From NCBI RefSeq assembly GCF_015558675.1, contig NZ_JADMOL010000010.1, forward strand, positions 1-64,000: a DNA stretch of 64,000 bases, in the 5' to 3' direction. This DNA is from Paenibacillus sp. 1001270B_150601_E10. Lineage in GTDB: Bacteria; Bacillota; Bacilli; Paenibacillales; Paenibacillaceae. Each line of letters opens with the position of its first letter. The stretch's first letter is position 1. The notes beneath the pieces were generated by a model that did not search any database, was not told where the DNA came from, and was given only the letters and a program-made list of their open reading frames with translations. Positions 35,603-45,028 of this stretch are shown here, one piece after another. The position numbers were made by a program, and so were the translations under genes.

Positions 35603-35662
35603 GTAAGCCCTAGCAGCGGGATGATCTCGATGACGATCATCTTCTTGTTAGGGTTTTTCTTT
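35603..35662 (+). terminator. Second terminator in the opuC leader
   Basis: An AAGCCCTA.../...TTAGGGTTT stem with inner GATGATC/GATCATC hairpin is followed by a T-rich run. Two hairpins in series would give tight shut-off; the upstream stretch 35664-35795 holds no gene. Confidence 0.6.
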
Positions 35663-35795
35663 TTTGGACATAACAAAGTGTAAGGAGTTGGTTGAATTCT
35701 TATTGCTGTGACTTATTATACAAAAATGTGTTTAAAGTCTAAAAAATGTGTGTAAAGGTAAAATAGACAAAAAACAGCAGTGGGGTGACATGCGA

Positions 35796-36986
35796 ATGAT
35801 TGAATTCCAACATGTAAATAAGGTTTATGATGATGGCTTTCAGGCTTTGACTGACATCAATCTAACGATAAAAAAGGGAGAACTTACAGCATTCATCGGT
35901 CCAAGTGGTAGCGGTAAATCCACGACAATGAAGCTGATTAATCGATTAATTACTCCTTCCTCCGGTAAAGTACTCATCAACGGCGAAGACATTATGACGA
36001 AGAACCCCGTTGAGCTCCGACGCAACATTGGCTACGTCATTCAAAATGTAGGGCTCTTCCCACACATGACGATCGGCAAGAATGTAGCCGTAATCCCTCA
36101 ACTTAAAAAATGGGATCCATCCAAAATCGAACCGCGTGTCGACGAACTGATGCGAATGGTTAACCTTGATCCAGAAGTTTATCGTGACCGCTACCCATCC
36201 GAACTTAGCGGCGGGCAGCAGCAGCGCATCGGCGTTATCCGTGCACTTGCTGCAGATCCGGATATCATCCTGATGGATGAACCGTTTAGTGCGCTTGACC
36301 CGATCAGCCGTGAGCAATTGCAGGATGAATTGATTCGTTTGCAAGAGGAACTGAATAAGACGATTATCTTCGTAACGCATGATATGGATGAAGCGATTAA
36401 GGTAGCAGATACGATTGTGCTGATGAAGGATGGGAAGATCGTGCAGACGGGCACGCCTGAAAGCATTCTCCGACATCCGGCGAATGACTTTGTACGCACC
36501 TTCATCGGACAGAAGCGCCTTGAAGATGAAACCAATGAGAATGGAACCGTAGATACTGAATCGATTCGCGTTTCGAGTGTTGCAGAAGTGATGGTGACAC
36601 AGCCGGCTACGATCACGCCGAACCGGGGTCTTGCAGAGGCGATCAAGATTATGTCTGGCCGCAAGGTAGACAGCTTGTTTGTCGTCGATCGCAACCGCAA
36701 GCTGCTTGGCATTGTGTCCATCTATCGCATGATGAAGCAATATGGAGAAGAGAACATGACCGTCAAGGACATTATGCGTCCGATCGGATATCAGGTTTCT
36801 CCGGGCACATCGCTGCCAGAGGCTGTGGAGATCATGAGTAACGCACGCTTGACGAATCTTGCCGTTGTAGATGATGATGGACGCCTTGTCGGACTTCTGA
36901 CTCGGGGTAGTATCGTACAGCACTTGAATGAGGTATATCCGACGATCGTTGAACAGTTTGCCTCGAACCTCGGAGAGGAGGCGTAA
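35796..36986 (+). CDS. opuCA: Osmoprotectant ABC transporter ATPase with CBS pair
   Basis: 396 residues. ATG 35796 is eight nt after GGGGTGA; earlier in-frame ATGs at 35790 or 35748 fit less well. Walker A is GPSGSGKST, signature LSGGQQQR, Walker B IILMDEPFSALD. Two CBS domains follow (about 255-375; EVMVTQPATITPN and DIMRPIGYQVSPG), as in OpuCA/BusA where they respond to ionic strength or c-di-AMP. It energises uptake of glycine betaine, carnitine, choline or similar solutes. Same gene order as Bacillus opuCABCD. Confidence 0.93.
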   Translation: MIEFQHVNKVYDDGFQALTDINLTIKKGELTAFIGPSGSGKSTTMKLINRLITPSSGKVLINGEDIMTKNPVELRRNIGYVIQNVGLFPHMTIGKNVAVIPQLKKWDPSKIEPRVDELMRMVNLDPEVYRDRYPSELSGGQQQRIGVIRALAADPDIILMDEPFSALDPISREQLQDELIRLQEELNKTIIFVTHDMDEAIKVADTIVLMKDGKIVQTGTPESILRHPANDFVRTFIGQKRLEDETNENGTVDTESIRVSSVAEVMVTQPATITPNRGLAEAIKIMSGRKVDSLFVVDRNRKLLGIVSIYRMMKQYGEENMTVKDIMRPIGYQVSPGTSLPEAVEIMSNARLTNLAVVDDDGRLVGLLTRGSIVQHLNEVYPTIVEQFASNLGEEA

Positions 36987-36988
36987 GC

Positions 36989-37648
36989 ATGAATGGACTG
37001 ATGACCTTCTTACAAGAACGGGCAGGGGACATAGGCGTTGCCCTGCAGGAGCATCTCCTCATTACCGTATCCTCTGTACTGCTAGGCTGCCTCATATCCA
37101 TACCGCTTGGCATCTTGCTCGTCTATAACCGCTTCAAGTGGCTAAACAGCCTTGTATTCTTTCTTGCCAATCTGCTTCAGACGATACCAAGTCTAGCTTT
37201 GCTTGCGATCTTAATTCCTTTGCTTGGGATCGGATTAAAGCCAGCTATTATTGCGTTATTTCTGTATTCCATCATGCCGATCCTGCGGAACACCTATGAC
37301 GGCTTCCAATCTGTAGATCCAAGTGTTCTGGAATCTGCTAGAGGGATTGGTTATGATGCGAAGCAGCGCATTCTAAAGATACAGCTGCCGCTGTCCTTGC
37401 CTTACATTATGTCAGGCATAAGAATTACGACGGTATACATTATCAGCTGGGCGACGCTTGCGACCTTGATTGGCGCAGGCGGACTTGGACAATTAATTGT
37501 ATCGGGTCTTGGAACCAATAAATTGGAGCTTATCGTGACAGGCGCGGTAGGAGCGATTGTTCTTGCTCTTATAACCGATGCATTGCTTGGATGGATTGAA
37601 CGGATTCTGACGAAGAAATACGGCCGTACGAGCTCAGTAACAGCCTAA
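36989..37648 (+). CDS. opuCB: Osmoprotectant ABC transporter permease
   Basis: 219 residues, five to six membrane helices, with the EAA-loop VLESARGIGYDAKQRILKIQ typical of BPD-type permeases of the OpuC/ProW family. It begins 3 nt after opuCA with GAGAGGAGG overlapping the opuCA end. It is half of the translocation pore with OpuCD. Confidence 0.93.
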   Translation: MNGLMTFLQERAGDIGVALQEHLLITVSSVLLGCLISIPLGILLVYNRFKWLNSLVFFLANLLQTIPSLALLAILIPLLGIGLKPAIIALFLYSIMPILRNTYDGFQSVDPSVLESARGIGYDAKQRILKIQLPLSLPYIMSGIRITTVYIISWATLATLIGAGGLGQLIVSGLGTNKLELIVTGAVGAIVLALITDALLGWIERILTKKYGRTSSVTA

Positions 37649-37669
37649 CAGGAAGGAGAGGTATCGGAT

Positions 37670-38578
37670 ATGACCAAACAACGAAGAACCTTAACAGCCG
37701 GTATCATGGCCCTGTTGGTTGCGATGACGACATTTCTTACCGGCTGCGGTACAGGTAATCAAATTATCATTGGGACGCAGACTTTTACAGAGACCAAGAT
37801 ATTGGCTGAAATGTATAAAGGATTGATCGAGGATCGCTCTGATCTTAGCGTTAAGGTTATTCCAGACCTTGCCGCAAGCCCGCTTGTTCTTACGTCATTA
37901 CGAAAGGGAGAATTGGACATGGGGACTCTCTACAGCGGAGAGATCTTCAATGGCTATTTCCCGATTGAAGAGACGAAGGATCGTGAACGTGTGCTGCAGC
38001 AAGCTCAGGAAGGCTTTAAGAAAACGTTTGATTTAGTATGGATGGATTCACTCGGATTTGAAAATACGTACGCCTTTACCGTTCGCAGACAACTTGCCGA
38101 GGAAAGAGGCTATAAAAAGATTTCGGATGTTGAAAAGGATGCCGACAATCTGCGCCTTGGGGTGGATACCACTTGGATGGAGCGCCCAAGCGACGGCTAT
38201 CCGGCTTTCCAGAAAGCTTATGGCTTCAAATTCAAGCAGGAGTATCCGATGGAGCAAAGCTTGGTATACCAAGCGGCTTCCAATCAGCAGGTGGATATCG
38301 TGCTCGCTTATTCGACCGATCCACGCTTAAAGGAATATGATCTCGTCACACTAGAAGACGATAAGCAATTCTTCCCGCCATTCGACGCATCGCCAGTTAT
38401 TCGAGGCGAGGTCGCAAAGGAGTACCCTGAGATTCAGCAGGTCGTGCAGGAACTGATTGGGAAGATCGATGCTCAAACGATGATTGATTTGAGCTATCAA
38501 GTGGACATTGAGAAAAAGAGCGAACGTGAAGTCGCCATGAAATATTTAGAAGACCAAGGCTACCTGACGAAGAAGTAG
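37670..38578 (+). CDS. opuCC: Osmoprotectant-binding lipoprotein
   Basis: 302 residues. A lipoprotein signal with lipobox LTGC (Cys at about 26) is followed by the OpuAC-type ligand domain starting IIIGTQTFTETKILAEMY, with GELDMGTLYSGE and RLGVDTTWMERPSDG. It captures quaternary-ammonium solutes outside the cell and delivers them to OpuCB/CD. Confidence 0.93.
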   Translation: MTKQRRTLTAGIMALLVAMTTFLTGCGTGNQIIIGTQTFTETKILAEMYKGLIEDRSDLSVKVIPDLAASPLVLTSLRKGELDMGTLYSGEIFNGYFPIEETKDRERVLQQAQEGFKKTFDLVWMDSLGFENTYAFTVRRQLAEERGYKKISDVEKDADNLRLGVDTTWMERPSDGYPAFQKAYGFKFKQEYPMEQSLVYQAASNQQVDIVLAYSTDPRLKEYDLVTLEDDKQFFPPFDASPVIRGEVAKEYPEIQQVVQELIGKIDAQTMIDLSYQVDIEKKSEREVAMKYLEDQGYLTKK

Positions 38579-38598
38579 GACCTAGAAAGGAGGAGCAT

Positions 38599-39291
38599 AT
38601 GGATTATCAGTGGACGTTTTCAGATTTGATATCCTATATGAGCCGCAACTCGGGGCTCTTGTGGGAATACTTTGTATCTCACGTCATCATGGTGTTAAGC
38701 GGTGTTGGTCTTGCGATCATCATCGGAATCCCGCTTGGCATTCTAGCCTCTAGAAATGAGAAGCTTGGCAAGCTGATTCTAGCCGTAACAAATATTTTGC
38801 AGGTCATTCCGAGCTTGGCTTTGCTTGTTCTATTGATGCTTGTCATCGGGCTGGGAACGAAGACGGTCATTATCGGACTTCTATTCTATTCCTTGAACCC
38901 TATCGTGCGAAATACGTATGTGGGTCTCAAGCAGGTAAACCCAAGCTATATCGAAGCGGGACGCGGTATCGGAATGAGCCCCTTGCAGCTGCTTCTTAAG
39001 GTTAGATTCCCGCTATCCTTGACCTATATCATGTCTGGCTTGCGGATTGCGGCAGTTATCGCGATTGGAGTCGTTACCATAGCACCGCTGGTCGGCGGAG
39101 ACGGACTTGGCCGCGAGATCTACGCCGGAATCAACGGCCAGAACCCGATGCGCATCTACGCGGGTGCTATTCCGGCCGCACTGCTTGCGATTGTATCCGA
39201 CCTTGTGCTCGGCTACTTCCAGCGCAAGCTGAAGTTTGACGATCGCAAATCGAAACGCAGCACAGCAGGAACGAACAAAGCTACGACCTAA
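38599..39291 (+). CDS. opuCD: Osmoprotectant ABC transporter permease
   Basis: 230 residues, five to six membrane helices. EAA loop YIEAGRGIGMSPLQLLLKVR; closely parallels OpuCB. AAAGGAGGAG precedes ATG 38599. The C-terminus is a basic tail (FDDRKSKRS). Final gene of the operon. Confidence 0.93.
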   Translation: MDYQWTFSDLISYMSRNSGLLWEYFVSHVIMVLSGVGLAIIIGIPLGILASRNEKLGKLILAVTNILQVIPSLALLVLLMLVIGLGTKTVIIGLLFYSLNPIVRNTYVGLKQVNPSYIEAGRGIGMSPLQLLLKVRFPLSLTYIMSGLRIAAVIAIGVVTIAPLVGGDGLGREIYAGINGQNPMRIYAGAIPAALLAIVSDLVLGYFQRKLKFDDRKSKRSTAGTNKATT

Positions 39292-39377
39292 TCGCAGTTT
39301 TTAACCCGTATCATCCTGTTAAGGACGAGGCAATCAAATGTTGACATAGTGCTGTAAAGTTTGTCATGTTTGGAAGC

Positions 39378-39423
39378 AAAATAGCTCACACTAATCTGAA
39401 AGGAGCGGTGTGGGCTATTTTTA
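39378..39423 (+). terminator. opuC operon terminator
   Basis: A 13-bp stem with one G-U (39379-39391 with 39408-39420) is followed by T5. The remainder of 39292-39580 has no gene. Confidence 0.8.
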
Positions 39424-39580
39424 TGCGCTAAAAGGGATGTGTCTCATTTGAGCAAGAGAAGGAAGCCAACCATGCATGAATATTAGAAAGCCTGAATCGT
39501 TTCATGTACCCGTTAGTCTTGATAAGGGAGAGGTAGTTTTAGGAAGCCTTTTCAAACGACAAAGAGGAAATAAAATGGTA

Positions 39581-39610
39581 TTGACAACGGTAATGATAAT
39601 CATTATCATT
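39581..39610 (+). promoter_or_regulatory. Promoter overlapped by a perfect Fur box
   Basis: TTGACA (39581-39586), 17 nt, TATCAT (39604-39609). AATGATAAT-C-ATTATCATT (39592-39610) is a perfect 9-1-9 palindrome matching the Fur consensus and covers the -10 element. Iron-loaded Fur should block transcription of the siderophore importer. Confidence 0.92.
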
Positions 39611-39665
39611 CATTACAGAGTTTCATTATGATCAGCATTGCATGGGTTACTACAGGAGGAAGAAT

Positions 39666-40676
39666 ATGCTTGGAATGAATCGTTTTACCCCTTTTCGTAA
39701 ATCATCCTTTCTATTGACTAGCGTTATCGTGCTCGCACTGCTTCTATCGGCATGCGGCACGGCAAAAGAAGAAGCAAATCCTGCTTCAAATCAAACGGCT
39801 CAGTCCGGTCAGACTGCTTCGAATGGTCAAGCGGAAGCAAAAGAAAAGGTTATGAAAGATGCGATGGGACATGAAGTTACAATCCCAGCGAAGCCATCTC
39901 ACCTTATCGCTTCCTACTTGGAGGACCATCTGGTGGCGTTAGGCGTGAAGCCTGCTGCACAATGGTCTGTGCCGAATGGCATACAGGATTATTTGGCTGA
40001 TGGCCTGGAAGGGGTACCGACGATTCCATATAATTTACCGGTCGAAGACGTTTTGAGTCATGAACCGGATTTGTTGATTATTGGAGACGAATCATCCGTT
40101 CAGAATGGGTTGTATGATCAATACGCGAAGATCGCACCGACATATGTGCTCGGTACAGAGACGACGAAGGATTGGCGTGCAGCCTTGAAGAAGATCGGGG
40201 ACATTCTGAATCTCTCGGATAAAGCCGATCAAGTATTGAAGGATTATGAACAGAAGGAAGCAGATACCAAGGAGAAGCTGAAGCCGCTAGGCGAACGTTC
40301 AGCAGCCATTCTATGGCTGACGAATAAGCAATTCTTCCTCGTTGACGAGACGGTATCGAGCGGCGCGGTTCTTTACGGAGATCTCGGCATTAAGCCTCCG
40401 AATCTGGTGAGTGAGATTCCTGCCGGGTCCCGTGCCAGCTGGAATCCGATCACGCTCGAGAAGCTTGCGGAGCTCGACGCTGATGATATCTTCATAGTTA
40501 ACAGCGATAAAGCAACAGGAGCAGATGAAGTCACAAACACAGCATTATGGCAAAGCATCCCTGCGGTGAAAGCAGGCAACGTGCATGAAATGGATCCAAA
40601 AGGAAGCTGGCTCTACAGCGGTGCTGTAGCGGGTTCAAAGATCATGGATGATGTAGTGAAGGCGCTAACGCCTTAA
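39666..40676 (+). CDS. Iron-siderophore ABC transporter substrate-binding lipoprotein
   Basis: 336 residues from ATG 39666 (AGGAGG five nt upstream; ATG 39642 lacks a site). Lipobox LSAC with a Gln/Ser/Ala-rich linker. The FecB/FhuD-type fold shows VMKDAMGHEVTIPAKP, HEPDLLIIG and the C-terminal WLYSGAVAGSKIMDDV. The Fur box and the following two FecCD permeases and ATPase define a ferric-siderophore importer; the siderophore type is not predictable here. Confidence 0.9.
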   Translation: MLGMNRFTPFRKSSFLLTSVIVLALLLSACGTAKEEANPASNQTAQSGQTASNGQAEAKEKVMKDAMGHEVTIPAKPSHLIASYLEDHLVALGVKPAAQWSVPNGIQDYLADGLEGVPTIPYNLPVEDVLSHEPDLLIIGDESSVQNGLYDQYAKIAPTYVLGTETTKDWRAALKKIGDILNLSDKADQVLKDYEQKEADTKEKLKPLGERSAAILWLTNKQFFLVDETVSSGAVLYGDLGIKPPNLVSEIPAGSRASWNPITLEKLAELDADDIFIVNSDKATGADEVTNTALWQSIPAVKAGNVHEMDPKGSWLYSGAVAGSKIMDDVVKALTP

Positions 40677-40922
40677 TCGGGATTATGTCTATATTACTGT
40701 TAACGTCACAATGAATCCTGCGTTGCAACGTGTTTCATCTATATGATCAATTGCTTGAAGGCGACAGTGATCTGCCTGTCTTCAATTCACATCGGACATA
40801 TCGTCGGGGAAGAAGAGAGGCTTCGACCATCCTTGAAGGAGATCTTAGCCTCCACTTCTCTGATTCCATTAAGGAAAGTACGTGCGATGAGAGATTACGG
40901 AATCAGGGAGGCGCCTCTCATC

Positions 40923-41930
40923 ATGAAGGTTCATGCAAGACCTGGCCGAGCGCTGGCTATGATTGTCCTTGGGCTAGTGGCCTTAGGATTAGCGCTTGCC
41001 GCATCCATTTCATTTGGTGCCGTGAAGCTTTCGCTTTCAACGGTATGGGACGCTTTATTTCATTATCAAGTCGATGATCGGCAGCATCAAGTTATCTGGG
41101 AGCTTCGCCTGCCGCGAGCATTAGCCGGAGCGCTTGTAGGCGCCGCTTTTTCTGTATCTGGTGCGCTGCTTCAAGGACTGACGCGCAATCCCTTAGCGGA
41201 CTCTGGGCTATTAGGCATTAACGCTGGCTCAGGTCTTGTGCTCGCTGTTTGCTTCGCCTTTTTTCCAACGGTACCCTTTCTTGGATTAATGGGTTGGTCC
41301 TTTGTTGGGGCTGCAATGGGGGCCCTGATGATTTACGGGATCAGCAGAGCATCTAAGGGCGGCCTAACTCCAGTAAGAATGGCGCTTGCAGGTGCTGCAA
41401 TCAGTGCGATGCTTATTGCGGTCAGTGAAGGCATCGCGATTATGTTCAACGTATCACAAGACTTAGCCTTTTGGTATTCTGGTGGAATTGCTGGCGTAAA
41501 GTGGATGCAAGTAGAGCTTCTATGGCCTTGTATCGTGATTGGGATCGTTCTTGCCATCATCATGGGGAGATCGCTATCCTTGCTGGGTCTTGGCGAGGAG
41601 ACAGCGGCAGGACTTGGCCTACATATTCAAGTCATCAAAAGCATGATTATCTTTATCGTGATTCTGCTGTCCGGAGCATCGGTTGCCGCAGCAGGCTCGA
41701 TAAGCTTTATTGGATTAATTGTTCCTCATACGGTGCGCGGGCTCGTTGGCTCCGACTATCGATACATCATTCCTTGTTCAGCTGTACTAGGAGCTCTTCT
41801 TGTTGTCCTAGCGGATATTGGTGCTAGGCTGTTGAATCCTCCTTTGGAAACTCCTATTGGCGCGCTTATCGCACTAATCGGAGTCCCTTTCTTCTTTGTG
41901 TTGGCTAGACGGGAGGGAGGATCGCTATGA
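40923..41930 (+). CDS. Iron-siderophore ABC permease (FecCD family)
   Basis: 335 residues from ATG 40923 with GGGAGG ten nt upstream, the usual family length; in-frame upstream ATGs would add 12 or more residues without good sites. Motifs: RLPRALAGALVGAAFSVSGA, QGLTRNPLADSGLLGINAG and GLIVPHTVRGLVGSDYR. About ten helices. The 246-nt gap before it holds no other gene I can support. ATGA overlap with the next permease. Confidence 0.9.
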   Translation: MKVHARPGRALAMIVLGLVALGLALAASISFGAVKLSLSTVWDALFHYQVDDRQHQVIWELRLPRALAGALVGAAFSVSGALLQGLTRNPLADSGLLGINAGSGLVLAVCFAFFPTVPFLGLMGWSFVGAAMGALMIYGISRASKGGLTPVRMALAGAAISAMLIAVSEGIAIMFNVSQDLAFWYSGGIAGVKWMQVELLWPCIVIGIVLAIIMGRSLSLLGLGEETAAGLGLHIQVIKSMIIFIVILLSGASVAAAGSISFIGLIVPHTVRGLVGSDYRYIIPCSAVLGALLVVLADIGARLLNPPLETPIGALIALIGVPFFFVLARREGGSL

Positions 41931-42958
41931 GAGCGAATGCTGCAAATGCCACCAACCCCCGTTTGAAGCGAACTTGGACCGTCTTAGGAATTGCAACGGT
42001 GCTGATTATGGTGATGGTCATCGTAAGTCTCAACTCAGGCACGATCCGTCTATCGCCTAGTGAAGTATGGTCTACCCTGATGGGTCAGGGCACCTCCAAG
42101 CAGCAATTAATATTAATCGAGTTTCGCCTGCCTCGTATTGTCATTTCGATTCTGATCGGGGCGGGACTTGCCATAGCGGGAGCTATCCTCCAAGGCATCA
42201 CGAGGAATGTGCTTGCCGATCCCGGGATTTTGGGAATTAACGCAGGGGCAGGGCTTGCTGTACTGTTGTTTATTTCATTCTTTCCGCTGGATCAGAGCAG
42301 CAATATATTCACCATGCCAGTCGCCGCGCTGGTGGGGGCAGGTCTTACTGCAGCCATCATCTATCTGTTGTCTTATAAAAAAGGGAGAGGCATTCATCCC
42401 ATACGACTCGTTCTCGTTGGGATCGGAGTTGCAGCAGGCATACAGGCGGCCATGATTGTACTCTCCATCAGGCTTGACCCGACCAACTATCAAGCCATTG
42501 CCATCTGGCTTGCTGGCAATATTCGCGGCAGCAATTGGACTTATGTGATTGCGATGCTGCCCTGGCTCCTGATCCTGCTGCCATACGTTTGGTCACGATC
42601 AAGGACTTTGGACATCTTGTCGCTTGGTGATCAAGTCGCAACTGGATTAGGCGTTCAGGTGGAGAAGGCGCGTCTTGGTCTGCTCGCTGCGGCAGTCATG
42701 CTCTCTGGAGCGTCCGTAGCGGTGGGGGGAGGAATTGGGTTTGTTGGATTGATCGCTCCTCATCTTGCAAGAAGGCTGGTTGGTCCCGGCCATCAGGAGA
42801 TGCTGCCTGCTTCAGCTTTCCTTGGCGGCCTGCTTGTTCTTACAGCAGATACGCTTGCTCGTGTGCTGCTGCCCTCGGGTGAAATTCCGACGGGAATCGT
42901 TGTCGCAGTAATCGGCGCGCCATATTTTCTATACTTATTGGTTACGACCAAAGCATAA
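41927..42958 (+). CDS. Iron-siderophore ABC permease (FecCD family), second subunit
   Basis: 343 residues; RLPRIVISILIGAGLAIAGA, QGITRNVLADPGILGINAGAG and GLIAPHLARRLVGPGHQ are typical of FecD/FhuG-type subunits. It forms a heterodimeric channel with the preceding permease, in contrast to the single BtuC of the B12 importer. Confidence 0.9.
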   Translation: MRANAANATNPRLKRTWTVLGIATVLIMVMVIVSLNSGTIRLSPSEVWSTLMGQGTSKQQLILIEFRLPRIVISILIGAGLAIAGAILQGITRNVLADPGILGINAGAGLAVLLFISFFPLDQSSNIFTMPVAALVGAGLTAAIIYLLSYKKGRGIHPIRLVLVGIGVAAGIQAAMIVLSIRLDPTNYQAIAIWLAGNIRGSNWTYVIAMLPWLLILLPYVWSRSRTLDILSLGDQVATGLGVQVEKARLGLLAAAVMLSGASVAVGGGIGFVGLIAPHLARRLVGPGHQEMLPASAFLGGLLVLTADTLARVLLPSGEIPTGIVVAVIGAPYFLYLLVTTKA

Positions 42959-42979
42959 TGGAACAGGGGGAACATGCTA

Positions 42980-43831
42980 ATGACACGCTTAATAACCTCA
43001 GGATTAGATGTGGCATACGAAGATCGATTGATTGTAAAAGGGTTGAATCTCTCGATACCGGCAGGGAAGATTACCGCTTTGGTGGGCTCTAACGGCTCCG
43101 GTAAATCGACGATCTTGAAGACGATGGCGAGAATTATGAAGCCAAAGGCTGGGCAAGTGCTGCTGGATGGCAAATCGATTCATCAGCAAACGACGAAGGA
43201 AGTGGCTCGCCAACTTGCCATTCTGCCTCAGAATCCAACGGCGCCAGATGGACTCACGGTAAAAGAGCTGATTTCTTACGGCCGCTTTCCATATCAAAAG
43301 GGATTCGGCAATTTGAGCAAGCAGGATCATGAGGCTATTGTGAGTGCCATTGAGGTTACCGGCTTAGCCGAGTTTGCGGATCGCTCTGTCGATCATCTCT
43401 CCGGTGGTCAGCGCCAACGCGCATGGATTGCGATGGCACTCGCTCAAGAGACAGATATTCTCTTCCTGGATGAGCCGACGACATTCCTGGATATGGCTCA
43501 TCAGCTGGAGGTTCTTAAGCTGCTTCAGAAGCTGAACGAGGAAGAAGGCCGCACCATTGGGATGGTTGTGCACGATCTGAACCATGCCACGCGCTATGCG
43601 CAGCATATGGTATGCATTAAGCAGGGCTCCGTCCTTGGAGAAGGTACACCGGAGGAAGTCGTAACACCTGATCTGCTAAGAGAGGTATTCGGCATAGAAG
43701 CGGATATCGTTCCAGATCCGCGCACTGGAGTGCCGTTGTGCTTGCCTTATGAGCTGACACGTATAAGTGGAAGCGAGGAGAAGCAGGAAGAGGCGGAGGC
43801 CATGGCGCAAGTCGCTAGCACCATTGCTTAA
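42980..43831 (+). CDS. Iron-siderophore ABC transporter ATPase
   Basis: 283 residues from ATG 42980 (GGGGG nine nt upstream; ATG 42974 also possible). Walker [10 protein letters not shown], signature LSGGQRQR, Walker [14 protein letters not shown], of the FhuC/FecE type. Ends with a Glu-rich tail. Last gene of the Fur-regulated operon. Confidence 0.92.
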   Translation: MTRLITSGLDVAYEDRLIVKGLNLSIPAGKITALVGSNGSGKSTILKTMARIMKPKAGQVLLDGKSIHQQTTKEVARQLAILPQNPTAPDGLTVKELISYGRFPYQKGFGNLSKQDHEAIVSAIEVTGLAEFADRSVDHLSGGQRQRAWIAMALAQETDILFLDEPTTFLDMAHQLEVLKLLQKLNEEEGRTIGMVVHDLNHATRYAQHMVCIKQGSVLGEGTPEEVVTPDLLREVFGIEADIVPDPRTGVPLCLPYELTRISGSEEKQEEAEAMAQVASTIA

Positions 43832-43880
43832 AAATCAAAATGAGCGTTATTTTCAATAATATAAAGGAAGACGATATAAT

Positions 43881-43910
43881 AAGGTCCCTGTATTCGTACA
43901 GGGGCCTTTT
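43881..43910 (+). terminator. Terminator of the siderophore importer operon
   Basis: AAGG-T-CCCTGTA (43881-43892), loop TTCG, then TACAGGG-G-CCTT and TTTT. A UUCG tetraloop stem with one T-G wobble. Confidence 0.85.
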
Positions 43911-44403
43911 GAACTTATTTAACGGACGGATTGATCAGAGAGGATAACGCTTCTTAAAATATTTCTCTAGGTAAAAATAATTGCATCAATATAAAAATAT
44001 TTCGTTCGTGTAATCTTGTAGGTGAGGTTTACTTGAAGCCTACGAAGATGCTTGAACGATGAACACATTCCACTGCAAACATTATGCTGCTTAGGTGAAG
44101 GCATTGGCATGTTGTCCACAGCTTTATAAAGAGATACGGCTCCATTACGATACAAGAAATGTAGATCGCTTGGGGCTCATAATCTTTAGGTAGTTGTGAT
44201 GTATAAGCAAATGAGTCTGCGGCTATAATTTTTTCACTTGCATCTCTGCAAGGATAATTAACTGCTTGGTGGCAGAGATTACGAAATGAGAACTGCTAAT
44301 ATCTATTCACTCGCTGATCATTTCGAGTTACGTGATCGCTACAAGGATACTAAAAGAGTCCTACTTCCCCCTAAGTAGCTAATGTACGATCAATAATTTA
44401 TCA
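43911..44403. other. Gene-poor A+T-rich stretch
   Basis: No supported gene. A 62-codon minus-strand reading (43967-44155) lacks a ribosome site and known motifs and may be decayed sequence. This is the boundary from the core importer operons into the accessory region. Confidence 0.5.
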
Positions 44404-44436
44404 GATAAAAGAAGTAAGGTGGGAGAGTCCCACCTT
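44404..44436 (-). terminator. Terminator of the membrane-anchored protein gene
   Basis: AAGGTGGGA-GAG-TCCCACCTT (44416-44436), a 9-bp perfect stem, followed on the minus strand by ACTTCTTTT. It overlaps the stop codon. Confidence 0.65.
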
Positions 44437-45016
44437 ATTTTAGTTCCTGAGAAAAATTCGTTTTTATTTCAGTAAAAATGCTTTGCTTACCTGGGCTTCC
44501 TTTTGAGTCATCTGAATCAGTTCCATCAAGATTGAATTTACCTGCCTGCATATTAATTACACTGTACTGACCAGAGGTGTTCTTGCCTAAAAATATCAAA
44601 TATTTACTGCCTTTTTTCATTTCGGTATATCCTTCTGTTGCATATCTCTCTTTTCCTGTAAGAGTCTGCCGTACACCAATAGGTTCAAGAATTGTTAAAT
44701 CAGCAAAGCCCTCTTCGGGTCCTTTTAACACTTTTTCAACTTTAATCTCTGTAGAGGTAACAATATACATAATACCACCCAGAGAGTTTGTTCCCATTTC
44801 AACTTCTCGATCTTCAAAGTCTTTAATTGGACTCCCGATAACAACCAGATCAGCATCTGAGAATAATGCCTTTGCTGTTGAAAAACCTTTATAAGTCGAT
44901 GACGAATACACGTCACGAACCGAATTATAAATAGCAAAATAATAGTAACATGCGCCAACCGCAAGAATAACAGCTAAAGCAAGAGAAATAACCACAATTT
45001 TCTTTTTAAGTAACAT
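44435..45016 (-). CDS. Membrane-anchored extracytoplasmic protein, unknown function
   Basis: 193 residues; ATG 45016 has AGGAGG upstream. One N-terminal hydrophobic segment (about 6-30, KKKIVVISLALAVILAVGAC) could be a membrane anchor or a poor lipobox. The remainder (ALFSDADLVVIGSPI, YLIFLGKNTSGQY) looks like an OB-like beta-rich surface domain. It follows the protease gene by 12 nt and is likely co-transcribed, so it might be a partner, inhibitor or substrate. I do not recognise a named family. Confidence 0.75.
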   Translation of the reverse strand: MLLKKKIVVISLALAVILAVGACYYYFAIYNSVRDVYSSSTYKGFSTAKALFSDADLVVIGSPIKDFEDREVEMGTNSLGGIMYIVTSTEIKVEKVLKGPEEGFADLTILEPIGVRQTLTGKERYATEGYTEMKKGSKYLIFLGKNTSGQYSVINMQAGKFNLDGTDSDDSKGSPGKQSIFTEIKTNFSQELK

Positions 45017-45028
45017 TGCACTATCCTC

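Noticed and set aside
43967-44155. 62-codon minus-strand reading
   Set aside because: No ribosome site, no motif, unusual composition; listed only as possible decayed sequence.
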